Part shown: one piece after another, positions 1 to 8,457 of the stretch | Layout: each line of letters opens with the position of its first letter | How positions within the stretch are numbered: position 1 is the stretch's first letter | DNA from: CAYNJG01 sp965216885 | Lineage (GTDB): Bacteria; Planctomycetota; Planctomycetia; Pirellulales; Pirellulaceae | Reading direction: 5' to 3' | Assembly (NCBI GenBank): GCA_965216885.1 | Contig: OZ244209.1 | Span: forward strand, 558,001-622,000 | Length of the DNA: 64,000 bases | Position numbers and translations under genes: made by a program | The notes under the pieces: model-generated | Told to the model about the DNA's origin: nothing | Database searches by the model: none | Seen by the model: only the letters and a program-made list of their open reading frames with translations

Positions 1-386
1 CCGTTGGTGACGCCCTGGTAGTATTGCGTGACGTCGCCCTGGAAAGTTATTCCGGATTCCGCCAGATGCGATCTCATCCCCAACCAGTCGCCCGTGATGG
101 GCTGGCCACAACCATTACATCCTTGCGATGTGCCGCACTGGGCGTGCGGGTTACCGCATAATGAATTGCAAGTCCCGCACTGGTCGCACGATTGGTGACA
201 TGTTTGCTGACAGACGCAAGCTGATGGTGCCTGGGATTCGCAGCTGACATCATCACAACACGCAGCCTGACCATACACGCTTGATGCTGTGAGGCATTGC
301 GTAACCAGAATTGTAAATAGCGTGCAAATAGAAGCGCAAAGTGCTTTTCTTGTAACGGACCGGAAGGTTAGCAAAACTGAATTCAC
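1..386 (-). CDS. OprB-type carbohydrate-selective porin, N-terminal part (cut by window edge)
   Basis: Only the first ~128 residues are in the window; the gene runs off the left edge. The reading starts at a GTG (386-384) preceded by AGGAG. A hydrophobic signal peptide (about residues 1-40, ending near VYGQA) is followed by a ~60-residue stretch with about 13 cysteines, mostly as CxxC or CC pairs. Then comes GDWLGMRSHLAESGITFQGD, which matches the conserved start of OprB-family outer-membrane sugar porins (GDW-G-R--L---GI-F). The porin assignment comes from that family motif; the Cys-rich insert is unusual. No ATG lies in this frame upstream of the SD, so GTG is the best start. Divergent from the gene at 773. 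Confidence 0.75.
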   Translation of the reverse strand, partial: MNSVLLTFRSVTRKALCASICTLFTILVTQCLTASSVYGQAACCDDVSCESQAPSACVCQQTCHQSCDQCGTCNSLCGNPHAQCGTSQGCNGCGQPITGDWLGMRSHLAESGITFQGDVTQYYQGVTN

Positions 387-772
387 TTTGACTTCTCCTG
401 AGCATGTACTGGCCGAATTGCCAGTTGGCGAATGAGTTCACCGGGCTAGGTTGGGCTATAGCGGAAGAGGGCCTGGATGATTGGTACATCGACGCATTTG
501 CATAAGCTTCGCAGTTATCGTGCTTGCCTTGAGAAGTTCTTGCCCAGTCATAACGTCTTGGTTAAACGCTAACGTCCGTGTGCAAGATTTTCATTTCATA
601 TGGTCGCTTGGACAAACATGACAGTGTAAGATTTCCGCCTGTCAATTAGGCGGTGGGACGGGAGGCCCTTGGACCGGGATCGTCGACTTCAGCAGTGATT
701 TGTCCCCAGGTCTGGCCTAAACCAAAAATCATTCTGCGTCCTCCACAACACATCAAAAGCGGGCAAGTAGCC
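387..772. other. Divergent intergenic region with a small hairpin
   Basis: About 386 bases separate the divergent porin and the gene at 773. I see no convincing coding frame. A perfect 6-bp hairpin, CCGCCT-gtcaatt-AGGCGG, lies at 635-653 in the leader of the rightward gene. TAAGAT at 627-632 could be a -10 box, but no -35 box sits at good spacing. The region presumably holds both promoters. Confidence 0.4.
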
Positions 773-2194
773 ATGAAAAATCTGAAATTCAAGTGTGTGT
801 TCTTCCTGATCTTTGCGAGTCCCGTGTTGGCTCAGGAAGCCAAGCTGTCATCGCTACTCGAACGTTCACCAGCGACCACCAACTCGATCGGTTACATCCA
901 TACCGAGTCGCTTGCGAAGCTGGTTGGTGGCTCAGCTGCGGAAGGGATGGCCCAAAAGGTCGATGACATCTGGTTCGCATCGGAAATCGATATCGTTGAA
1001 CTGCATCCACGTTGGGAAGCTGGATTTGCGACGCTGCGAAAGGCCTATCGCAAAGACGCGGTTGTGAAGGCGACCGAAGGTTATGTCGACAAGGTGGAAG
1101 GTCGAGAGGCGATCTGGACGTCGTCGCAATCGTATCTCGTGCCACTGTCGGACAATGTGCTTGGTTTTCTTCGACCGGCAAACCGTTCGATGCTGGCCAA
1201 TTTCTTCAAAGACTATGAGCGGACCTCCACTCCTTCCTACCTGATCGAAAAGTCAGCCCAATCCGAGAAGTATCTGTCGTTCATGGTGGCCGTCAGCATG
1301 GAGAACGCTTTTTCTCCGATGGCGCTGCAGCGGAAGCTTGCAGGCCTTGACTCCGTGAAGGGTATGAACGCGGCACAACAGGCGAAAGCTGCGGAAGTAC
1401 TTGCCAGTATCCGCGGTGCCAGCCTGATTCTTGGTCGTAAGGATCTCGCGCAGTGCATCATCGAGCTGACGTTTGGAGAATCTCCCGCCGTTCTGGGACC
1501 GGTTGCCAACAAGCTCTTCCACGAAATTACGGTGAAGAACGGCTCGGAAGTCGCAGAGCTGTCGAACTGGAAATCAAAAGTGGAAGACAAGAAGCTGGTC
1601 TTTCGCGGAGAGCTGAGCAAAGAGGCGCTGCACTCTCTGTTGGGGATCTTCACGCTGGCTGACCGAGCTGAAAAGCTGGCGTCGTCGGTGTCATCGGATC
1701 GCGAATCGCCATCGGCGTCGACGGAAGTTGCCTACAAGACGCGAGATTACTTCAAGGGAGTTCGTGATCAGATCGAGCAGGTTCGGAGTCACAATGCCAA
1801 GACGCCGGGTGCGATGGCGAAATGGAATAACAACCGTGCTCGGCGAATCGATGACATGTCGATTATCGGCGTCGATGATGAGATGGTTGACTACGGAGCC
1901 TTTGTTGCGGCATCGCTTCGCAACGACTCGCTCGCAATTCAGAAGATCAACATCAAGGCCGGTCAGATCCAGCAGGAAGAGAGTCTGAACGACGGCTACT
2001 ACTACTACAACCGGGACGGATATTACAACTCCGGCTACGGCTATTACAACAACTCCCGTGACCAGCAACGTGTCACGGGAGCCAAGGCTCGCGGATCGGC
2101 CTATGCCAGCTATCGTCAGATGCTGAGTGCAGTGGATCAGCGGACCGCGGACACCAAGCGAGCCATGGAAAGAAAGTTTCAGATCGAGTTTTGA
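773..2194 (+). CDS. Secreted protein of unknown function with Tyr/Asn-rich segment
   Basis: A 473-residue protein. The frame is open from 653, but ATG 773 is preferred because it begins a textbook signal peptide (MKNLKFKC, hydrophobic core, SPVLA-QEA cleavage). I recognise no domain. The body (residues 25-400) is mixed alpha/beta-like and soluble. Residues ~405-433 are very rich in Tyr, Asn and Gly (YYYY, GYY, YGYY), a low-complexity surface or interaction segment. The C-terminus is charged (KRAMERKFQIEF). About 106 bases separate it from the downstream sulfatase on the same strand, so cotranscription is possible. It is probably a periplasmic or exported planctomycete-specific protein. Confidence 0.65.
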   Translation: MKNLKFKCVFFLIFASPVLAQEAKLSSLLERSPATTNSIGYIHTESLAKLVGGSAAEGMAQKVDDIWFASEIDIVELHPRWEAGFATLRKAYRKDAVVKATEGYVDKVEGREAIWTSSQSYLVPLSDNVLGFLRPANRSMLANFFKDYERTSTPSYLIEKSAQSEKYLSFMVAVSMENAFSPMALQRKLAGLDSVKGMNAAQQAKAAEVLASIRGASLILGRKDLAQCIIELTFGESPAVLGPVANKLFHEITVKNGSEVAELSNWKSKVEDKKLVFRGELSKEALHSLLGIFTLADRAEKLASSVSSDRESPSASTEVAYKTRDYFKGVRDQIEQVRSHNAKTPGAMAKWNNNRARRIDDMSIIGVDDEMVDYGAFVAASLRNDSLAIQKINIKAGQIQQEESLNDGYYYYNRDGYYNSGYGYYNNSRDQQRVTGAKARGSAYASYRQMLSAVDQRTADTKRAMERKFQIEF

Positions 2195-2300
2195 ACCACT
2201 CGCGGTTCAAAACCGATCGCACGTGATCCTGCGTGCTTTTGAAGAAGGTGGCGTGAGCCAGTTAAAAATCAACACTAACCTTTTCGAGGTCTGATTCCAG

Positions 2301-3875
2301 ATGAGACGAGTTACATCGACAATCGCACTGTTGTTTGTCGCGTTGTTCGCGGCGAATGCCTGTGCCCAGAAAAAGCCCAACATCCTTGTGATCTGGGGTG
2401 ACGATGTTGGGCGGTCCAACATCAGTACCTACACCCACGGGGTGATGGGTTACAGGACTCCCAATATCGACCGCATCGCGCGGGAAGGTATTTACTTCAC
2501 CGACTACTACGGCGAGCAATCCTGCACGGCGGGACGATCGTCGTTCATTATGGGCCAGAGTGTTTTCCGTACCGGACTTTCGAAGGTTGGACTTCCCGGT
2601 GCCAAGGAAGGCATGAGCGAACTAGATCCGACGATTGCCGGTCTGTTGAAGGACCAGGGTTATGCCACGGGGCAGTTCGGAAAGAACCACCTGGGCGACC
2701 GTGATGAGCACTTGCCGACGAATCATGGATTCGACGAGTTCTACGGCAACCTCTATCACCTCAATGCGGAAGAAGAACCTGAGAACGAAGATTACCCAGG
2801 CGACATGAAGCTGCCGGACGGCCGAACGTTCCGTGAGGCATATGGTCCTCGTGGTGTGATCAAGTCTTCCGCAGACGGGAAGATCGAAGACACCGGACCG
2901 CTTACCAAGAAGCGCATGGAAACGGTCGATGATGATACCGCCAAGCTCGCCATGGACTTCATCGAGCGTCAGACGAAGGCTGGTAAGCCCTGGTTCTGTT
3001 GGTGGAGTGGCACGCGGATGCACTTCCGCACGCACGTGAGTGCCGAGAAGATGGCCGCCATCAAGAAGAAGAATCCAAACGCGGATGAATACACCTGCGG
3101 CATGATCGAGCATGACATGCACATTGGTATGTTCCTTGATCTGCTGGACAAACTGGGCATCGCCGACAACACGATTGTTCATTACTCGACGGACAACGGC
3201 CCGCACATGAACACGTGGCCGGATGCGGCCATGACTCCTTTCCGTGGTGAGAAAAACACCAACTGGGAAGGTGGCTGGCGTGTTCCTGCTGCCGTTCGTT
3301 GGCCTGGTGTCGTGAAGCCCGGATCCGTTTCCAACGGCGTCGTTCACCACATGGACTGGTTGCCAACGTTCCTGGCAGCCGCTGGAAAGACGGACATCAA
3401 GGAAGATCTGCTTGATGGCTACACGTCGAAGGCTCTGGGGCGCAGCTACAAGAACCACCTCGATGGTTACGACCTGACGGCGCACCTCAAGGATCCGGAA
3501 AACGTCCCAAGTCCGCGTAAGGAGATCTTCTACTTCTCCGATGACGGGGATCTGACGGCTCTGCGTTATCAGGACTGGAAGCTGATCTTTATGGAGCAGC
3601 GGGTTGAAGGAACGCTGCAGGCGTGGGCGGAACCATTCGTGCCGCTACGTGTGCCACTGATTTTCAACCTGCGTCGTGATCCTTACGAGCGATCGCAGAA
3701 GACGTCCAACACGTACTACGACTGGTTGATCGACCGCGTCTACCTGTTGGTGCCAGCTCAGGAATACGTTGGCAAGTTCCTTGCCACGTTCGAGGCTTAC
3801 CCACCGCGACAGAAGGCAGCCAGCTTCTCGCTGGAGCAGGTGCTGGACAAACTCCAGTCGCCTGGCGAGCACTAA
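2301..3875 (+). CDS. Arylsulfatase family protein (secreted)
   Basis: A 524-residue sulfatase. It has a signal peptide (MRRVTSTIALLFVALFAANACA), the metal-binding GDD (about residues 33-35) and the formylglycine site SCTAGRSSF with Cys75 in the C-x-A/P-x-R consensus, so it needs an FGE-type maturase not seen here. Histidines in GKNHLG and the late HYSTDNGPHMN motif complete the active-site pattern. Near the end, FYFSDDGDLTALRY and FNLRRDPYER are typical of planctomycete arylsulfatases. The likely role is removal of sulfate esters from algal or other sulfated glycans in the periplasm; the substrate cannot be read from sequence. The start at 2301 is set by the signal peptide. A strong terminator follows. 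Confidence 0.93.
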   Translation: MRRVTSTIALLFVALFAANACAQKKPNILVIWGDDVGRSNISTYTHGVMGYRTPNIDRIAREGIYFTDYYGEQSCTAGRSSFIMGQSVFRTGLSKVGLPGAKEGMSELDPTIAGLLKDQGYATGQFGKNHLGDRDEHLPTNHGFDEFYGNLYHLNAEEEPENEDYPGDMKLPDGRTFREAYGPRGVIKSSADGKIEDTGPLTKKRMETVDDDTAKLAMDFIERQTKAGKPWFCWWSGTRMHFRTHVSAEKMAAIKKKNPNADEYTCGMIEHDMHIGMFLDLLDKLGIADNTIVHYSTDNGPHMNTWPDAAMTPFRGEKNTNWEGGWRVPAAVRWPGVVKPGSVSNGVVHHMDWLPTFLAAAGKTDIKEDLLDGYTSKALGRSYKNHLDGYDLTAHLKDPENVPSPRKEIFYFSDDGDLTALRYQDWKLIFMEQRVEGTLQAWAEPFVPLRVPLIFNLRRDPYERSQKTSNTYYDWLIDRVYLLVPAQEYVGKFLATFEAYPPRQKAASFSLEQVLDKLQSPGEH

Positions 3876-3900
3876 TCCTGCTGCCACGTAATGTTTATTC

Positions 3901-3934
3901 GCCCGTGTACACACCGTGTGCACGGGCTTTTTTT
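3901..3934. terminator. Intrinsic terminator between convergent genes
   Basis: The stem GCCCGTGTACAC pairs with GTGTGCACGGGC across a 2-nt gap (one wobble) and is followed by seven T residues (3928-3934). It sits 25 bases past the sulfatase stop and 31 bases before the stop of the leftward batD-like gene. The T tract favours rightward termination. Confidence 0.88.
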
Positions 3935-3965
3935 ATGCGCGAGCAGACCTCGTTCGCATCGATGG

Positions 3966-5447
3966 TTATGTGGTTGTCGGATTGAGCGACGGCAAAGATG
4001 GGGTGATGCGAGCTGCTCCGCGGTTGTGCGATGCGGAACGAAGTTGCTCAAAGGCAACTCGAAGAGCGTGTCCGTTCCACGGACGCTCGGTAGCGTGATC
4101 GGAATAAACGAATTCAGAAAGTCGCCTCCATTCGATGTCGAAGACTGCCTGACACTCTTTTTGAGGCGTCGTGAGATCCGTCGGCTCGGCCAGCGGATGG
4201 GACGAGTCGTTCGTCATTGTCAGCGGAGTCTTCCGCGAAGAGTATCGTTGCCATCGCAAGACTGCCGAGTAAGCTGCCGCCGCGTTATTTTCGCGGCATG
4301 CCGTGACGACTTCACTCGCGGCAATCGTTTCGGGCGAATTGCGACGGGCGATGTAATTGGAGAACAGCTTCCGGCCGGCCAGCCAGCATACCGTGGCACC
4401 CGCCAGGAGTCCGGCGATCCATATCGGATTGAATGCGCGTTCTTCCTCGGTTTCAATCGTGGCCGTTTCTTGGGGAACCGATCCCGCGATTTCGACGCGG
4501 CGGCCCTCAAGTTGTTGCTGCTGGAATTTTTCGGCTGCGGGGTCCCACCAGGTTATCTCAATGGCGGGCAGTTCATACGTGCCCGGTTTTTCGAACTGAA
4601 ACTGAATTGCGTCAACGCGTTTGGCTGATGCGATTCCCCGTTGCGATTTGTCTTCTACGATGGGGGCGGTTTCGTAGACGCGAACTCCCGGCAACTCGGC
4701 TGCCGTCAACGGTGGAAGCATCATCGACGTTGTCCCCGTGGCAGTTCGCGTAATCGTTCGCTGTATGACGTCGCCGGGCTGCAGCGGCTCGTCGATTTCT
4801 GTCGGCGACCACGATTGATTGGTTTTCATCGTTGTCGCCGTCACAACCATGGCGTTGGCTTCCGCGCCCGGTGGTCGTTTGCTTTCGAAGTCGACCTTGG
4901 GTGTGGTTCCGCTCATGGGAACGGCATCACCAAGGAACGATTGCTTTCCCGCGTAGCGGACTTCGAAGGGCGGAATCGCGACGTGTCCGACCTGCTGTGT
5001 GTAGATTTCGAATTCATGTCGTTGCGTAAACACCGATTCGCCGTCGATGGTCTCGTTGCCAATAATCGGGTTGCCGACGCGAACGAATACTGTCCGAGGG
5101 AGCTCGGGAAGATCAAAGGACGGCGTCCCACTGAAGGGGCCGGGCGAATGGAGCGTGACGTAGATCGAAACGGCCTCGCCGATCCATGCGGCGTCCTGGT
5201 CAACCTTGGCTTCTACCGTTTGGGTGACCGCGGTTTCCGATTCACCCGTCGATGCGTCACCAGTCGATGCTTCGGTAGTCGATGAGTCAGTAGTTTCCGC
5301 TTCGGCCGTTTCTTCTTCAGGGGTTTGTGCCACACAGGCAGTCTGTGGTACGAAGTTGGTCGCCACGGCAAGTGACATCAGGCCGCTCGCCATCCATGAG
5401 CGTCCAGGCAAAGTCATTCTGAAACTGGTTCTACTCTTCATTGTCAT
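3966..5447 (-). CDS. batD: BatD-like membrane protein
   Basis: A 493-residue protein with an N-terminal signal segment (about 1-40), a Glu/Thr/Ser-rich linker and then immunoglobulin-like BatD regions (QDAAWIGEAVSIYVTLHSPG; EFEIYTQQVGHVAIPPFEVR). One transmembrane helix follows (around residues 340-362, IWIAGLLAGATVCWLAGRKL) with a soluble C-terminal tail. In known Bat (Bacteroides aerotolerance) loci BatD is the large envelope protein next to VWA proteins and MoxR. It is the last gene of a seven-gene leftward operon and overlaps the TPR gene by 17 bases (ATG 5447; a second ATG at 5441 is possible). The molecular role of BatD is not established. Confidence 0.83.
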   Translation of the reverse strand: MTMKSRTSFRMTLPGRSWMASGLMSLAVATNFVPQTACVAQTPEEETAEAETTDSSTTEASTGDASTGESETAVTQTVEAKVDQDAAWIGEAVSIYVTLHSPGPFSGTPSFDLPELPRTVFVRVGNPIIGNETIDGESVFTQRHEFEIYTQQVGHVAIPPFEVRYAGKQSFLGDAVPMSGTTPKVDFESKRPPGAEANAMVVTATTMKTNQSWSPTEIDEPLQPGDVIQRTITRTATGTTSMMLPPLTAAELPGVRVYETAPIVEDKSQRGIASAKRVDAIQFQFEKPGTYELPAIEITWWDPAAEKFQQQQLEGRRVEIAGSVPQETATIETEEERAFNPIWIAGLLAGATVCWLAGRKLFSNYIARRNSPETIAASEVVTACRENNAAAAYSAVLRWQRYSSRKTPLTMTNDSSHPLAEPTDLTTPQKECQAVFDIEWRRLSEFVYSDHATERPWNGHALRVAFEQLRSASHNRGAARITPSLPSLNPTTT

Positions 5448-6042
5448 CCTGTGGCTCCTGCAGAGCGTCGGACGCGCTTTGGTAAGCGAATTTGGCTTTC
5501 AGGAAATCTGCCGGCTTTGTTTGTACGCGACGCAGCCACATCGCCTGCATTTCGGCGGCTGAGATTTCCTTACCGCCTTCGTCTTGCGTGTCCTCGCCAC
5601 CGCCGCTCTTCTTACTCCTGTCGTAGACGATCTTGTCGGCGCCAATGCGTTGATCTCCCTGGTCGCCGCCTTTCTCCTCCGTCAGTTTGGCGCGTGTCGC
5701 GGCGATCGAACGGTTTGTTTGCGCCGCCTTCCAGTCGGGTCGCAATTCCAACGCACGATCGAAACGCGCCACGGCCGCATCGTATTTACCCAGCAGCACA
5801 AGACTGTTGCCGCGGTTAAACTCCCCTTCGGCGGTCGTCGTGCGAGCAAACTGCTGTTCGGCTTTTTCGAATTCGCCGGTACGGTACCACGCGATTCCCT
5901 TTCGCATCGGATCTTGAAAGGCTTCCGCTGCGGCCGAGAATTCACCGCGATTCATGAGCCGTTGGCCGTATTGGTCGGGCGTTGACCACAGTCCCTGCCA
6001 CGTGAAGGCAGCAACGATGCCACATAGCAAAGACCATTTCAT
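5431..6042 (-). CDS. BatC/BatE-like TPR protein
   Basis: A 203-residue protein with a hydrophobic N-terminus (MKWSLLCGIVAAFTW) and TPR helices over about residues 25-115 (NRGEFSAAAEAF; WYRTGEFEKAEQQFARTT; NRGNSLVLLGKYDAAVARFDRAL). A charged Gly-rich linker (EEKGGDQGDQ) leads to the conserved C-terminal AMWLRRVQTKPADFLKAKF of BatC-type proteins. It is a likely periplasmic scaffold for the Bat complex. It overlaps the upstream VWA gene by 4 bases (ATGA) and the downstream batD by 17, which implies translational coupling. Confidence 0.83.
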   Translation of the reverse strand: MKWSLLCGIVAAFTWQGLWSTPDQYGQRLMNRGEFSAAAEAFQDPMRKGIAWYRTGEFEKAEQQFARTTTAEGEFNRGNSLVLLGKYDAAVARFDRALELRPDWKAAQTNRSIAATRAKLTEEKGGDQGDQRIGADKIVYDRSKKSGGGEDTQDEGGKEISAAEMQAMWLRRVQTKPADFLKAKFAYQSASDALQEPQDDNEE

Positions 6043-6950
6043 GATTCACCTCGATCGATACGCTGAAAGCTTGCCAGCGAGAAGATTGCCAGTATTGGCA
6101 CCAACCACCATCCCGATTCGGCCCAGCGTCGACTCTCGTTGGAATCGTTGATGGAAACCGGTTTTTCGGCGGTGGCCTTCGCGAGCGATTCGACGTCGGA
6201 GAGATCGGCGGTCATCAAAGTGACGTTGCCGTTGAGCTGCCGTGCCGCCTGGTTTATGGCTTCCAGCTCGGGCGTGTCCTCGCGTGCGATGGCAAGAAAG
6301 TGCATTGCGATACCTGATGCGGTCAGCTCGGCGGCGACGTCGTCCCTAACGTTACCCACGGTATCGGCAACCACAACAATCGCTCCGCCTTCGCTGCCCA
6401 TAGTGCGAGCGGCCATTTGAAGTGCGGTGCCAAGGTCTTCCCCGGGAGTTGGCAGTATATCGGGACCAATTTCGGTGGCCATCGTGGCGACAACCGAAGT
6501 GTCACGCGTAGGGGGCAGCACCAGATGCGCCGATCCAGCGTAGGTACCGAGTCCTAGTGGTAGGCCCTTTCGCACATTGGCGAAATCGACAATCTTCAGT
6601 TTCGCTCGTTCCATACGGCTTGGTGTCAGATCGGTGAGCTTCATGGTCTCATTGGCCTTCAGCAGCATCATCACCGGATTTGGATTGTCGGCGAATGGCG
6701 AGGGCACCAACTGCCAGGTCGGCCCCGCAATTGCGATGCATCCCAATATCCAGGCGAGCAGCAGCGCGTGCTGTCGGTAGTCCTTGCGATTGGTGCCACC
6801 GACGACGAGTGCCTGCAGTAGATCCTCCGCCATCACGTTTCGCCAGCCCGCCATCGGATCTTTGGTGCGACGGATTCGCCACCAGATCGCCACTGCAATC
6901 GGAAGCAGCAGTAGCCACGCGGGACGGATGAAGTGAAAGTTGCCGATCAT
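6039..6950 (-). CDS. BatB-like VWA-fold membrane protein with degenerate metal site
   Basis: A 303-residue protein with the BatB layout: N-terminal TM (WLLLLPIAVAIWW), a second TM (HALLLAWILGCIAIAGP), a VWA-like domain (about 88-250) and a C-terminal TM (WWLVPILAIFSLASF). The MIDAS motif, normally VLDxSxSM, reads LLKANETM here, so Asp and both Ser are replaced by Lys, Asn and Thr. The rest aligns well with BatB (LTPSRMERAK; GTYAGSAHLVLPPT; GEDLGTAL). It probably keeps a structural role without metal-dependent binding. It overlaps both neighbouring genes by 4 bases. Confidence 0.78.
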   Translation of the reverse strand: MIGNFHFIRPAWLLLLPIAVAIWWRIRRTKDPMAGWRNVMAEDLLQALVVGGTNRKDYRQHALLLAWILGCIAIAGPTWQLVPSPFADNPNPVMMLLKANETMKLTDLTPSRMERAKLKIVDFANVRKGLPLGLGTYAGSAHLVLPPTRDTSVVATMATEIGPDILPTPGEDLGTALQMAARTMGSEGGAIVVVADTVGNVRDDVAAELTASGIAMHFLAIAREDTPELEAINQAARQLNGNVTLMTADLSDVESLAKATAEKPVSINDSNESRRWAESGWWLVPILAIFSLASFQRIDRGES

Positions 6951-7990
6951 TCGTGAACCGTCTCCAACTCATAGGTCGTCGCGTTCACGCGCAGCCTTGC
7001 GGCCGCCGTCGCCGGAGTGGCCGATGAATGTGTCTTCAGGATCATGGCATGGCTGACAATTGACAGTAGGAGCGCCACGGCCAGCGGCCAGTAGTACAGA
7101 TCGCGTCGTGGTCGATAGCTTTCCGTTTTTACATCGACCGTTTCGATCGCATCCAGCTGTTCATAGATTCCTGAAAGTTCTTCTCGGTTGAGCGCCAGAA
7201 AGAAACTGCCGCCGGTGACCTCCGCGACGTTTCGCATGGCAGGCTCGTCAATCTTTTCTTCGCCGACGGTGGTCGGATCGCCAATGGCGACGGCGTACAT
7301 CGTAATTTCGTTGTCCCGGGCCACTCGCGCGGCCTCGACCGGCGGCAGTTGGCTCGCGGAATCGTTACCGTCGGTGAGTGCGATGATCGTTTTTTGCGGA
7401 GCGTCGCTTTCTTCAAACAGGCGAATTCCCAAGCCGATAGCGTCGCCAAACGCTGTGCGTGGGCCGGCCATGCCAACCTGTGTTTCTTCTAACAACTGCG
7501 TACAAAGTGCGAGGTCCGTTGTGAACGGCACTTGCAGGAAGGGAGCGTTGCCGAACACCACCAGGCCCACTCGGTCGCCCTCGCGCCGATGGAGAAACTC
7601 GGCCAGCACCTGTTTTGCCGCGTCCAGTCGGTTGATGGATTCGCCGCTCTCATTCTGGAAATCTGCGGTGTCCATCGACCCGGATAGATCCGCCAACAAC
7701 AGCAAATCGCGGGTGGGAACGGTGCGCTCGATCGGCGCCTCCAGCCACTGAGGTCGGGCGAGGGCAAGAATCAACAAGCCCCAGACAATTGCCGGAACGA
7801 TCAATGATGACGCCGTCTGGATCTGTCGGGTCGCGCGAGTGCTGCCGGCAGCCGCCAATCTCGCCATGAACGGAACGCGAACTGCGGGGAAGGATTCCGA
7901 ACGCGGCGGTGCGAACCAGCGAACCAGGGCAGGCAGCGGAAGCAGCAGGAACGCGAAACTGTAGAGGAAGGTTAGCATGCGGGCGGACAC
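6947..7990 (-). CDS. batA: BatA-like VWA-domain membrane protein
   Basis: A 347-residue protein. The N-terminal helix (MLTFLYSFAFLLLPLPALV) and a second TM (SLIVPAIVWGLLILALARP) precede a VWA domain with an intact MIDAS: DLSGSM, the threonine region QVPFTTD and LTDGND. A C-terminal TM (YWPLAVALLLSIVSHAMIL) follows. This is the canonical BatA arrangement of a membrane-anchored periplasmic VWA. It overlaps the upstream DUF4381 gene by 19 bases and the downstream BatB-like gene by 4. The intact MIDAS contrasts with the degenerate copy next door, so metal-dependent ligand binding by the pair probably rests here. Confidence 0.88.
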   Translation of the reverse strand: MSARMLTFLYSFAFLLLPLPALVRWFAPPRSESFPAVRVPFMARLAAAGSTRATRQIQTASSLIVPAIVWGLLILALARPQWLEAPIERTVPTRDLLLLADLSGSMDTADFQNESGESINRLDAAKQVLAEFLHRREGDRVGLVVFGNAPFLQVPFTTDLALCTQLLEETQVGMAGPRTAFGDAIGLGIRLFEESDAPQKTIIALTDGNDSASQLPPVEAARVARDNEITMYAVAIGDPTTVGEEKIDEPAMRNVAEVTGGSFFLALNREELSGIYEQLDAIETVDVKTESYRPRRDLYYWPLAVALLLSIVSHAMILKTHSSATPATAAARLRVNATTYELETVHE

Positions 7991-8457
7991 CTCCGCCCCG
8001 GCGCTGGAGCTTGGTGACGCGTGATCCAGTCTCTCGCAAACTGAATCACGCCCGGAGTCGTTGCGTCCTCGTTCGACTGAGAAAAGACCTCGACGGCGAA
8101 AGCCGTTTGGATGTCGTCCGTAACGCTCAGGCCTCCGCCGGTTTCACGGAGCCAGTCCACCCAGCTTGATCCCGTCAGGGACGCGATGTGTGTTCGTGGA
8201 TACACGCACAAAGCGGCTCGTTTGAGTATGTCGGCTACTTCGGCCGTGTTCGACGCAGCCTCCAGTTCGCGAATGGCGGCCCTTCGGTAGGCGTTGGCTT
8301 GCCATCGCAGCCACTGCCTCCAGCCGACCAACAGCCCCAGGACGACGAGCGCACCCAGCAGGAACCACCAACCGCTGGCGAGCGGCCACCAGGATACTGG
8401 AGGCAATTCAACAATGTCCTGCAAGTTCTCAAGGCTGGCTGCTTCCGGATACATCAT
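7972..8457 (-). CDS. DUF4381-type membrane protein of the Bat operon
   Basis: A 161-residue protein. ATG 8457 is chosen because it overlaps the DUF58 stop as ATGATG/TGA and begins MMYPEAASLENLQDIVELPP; the longer open frame lacks family features. A single TM (residues 24-46, WPLASGWWFLLGALVVLGLLVGW) follows the Pro-Trp-rich stretch typical of DUF4381. The cytoplasmic tail has WQANAYRRAAIREL and LAxxAxxxxYPR-like helices. The family usually lies between DUF58 and VWA genes in MoxR operons, as here. Its function is unknown; it is probably an adaptor between the cytoplasmic AAA/DUF58 parts and the membrane VWA proteins. Confidence 0.8.
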   Translation of the reverse strand: MMYPEAASLENLQDIVELPPVSWWPLASGWWFLLGALVVLGLLVGWRQWLRWQANAYRRAAIRELEAASNTAEVADILKRAALCVYPRTHIASLTGSSWVDWLRETGGGLSVTDDIQTAFAVEVFSQSNEDATTPGVIQFARDWITRHQAPAPGRRCPPAC

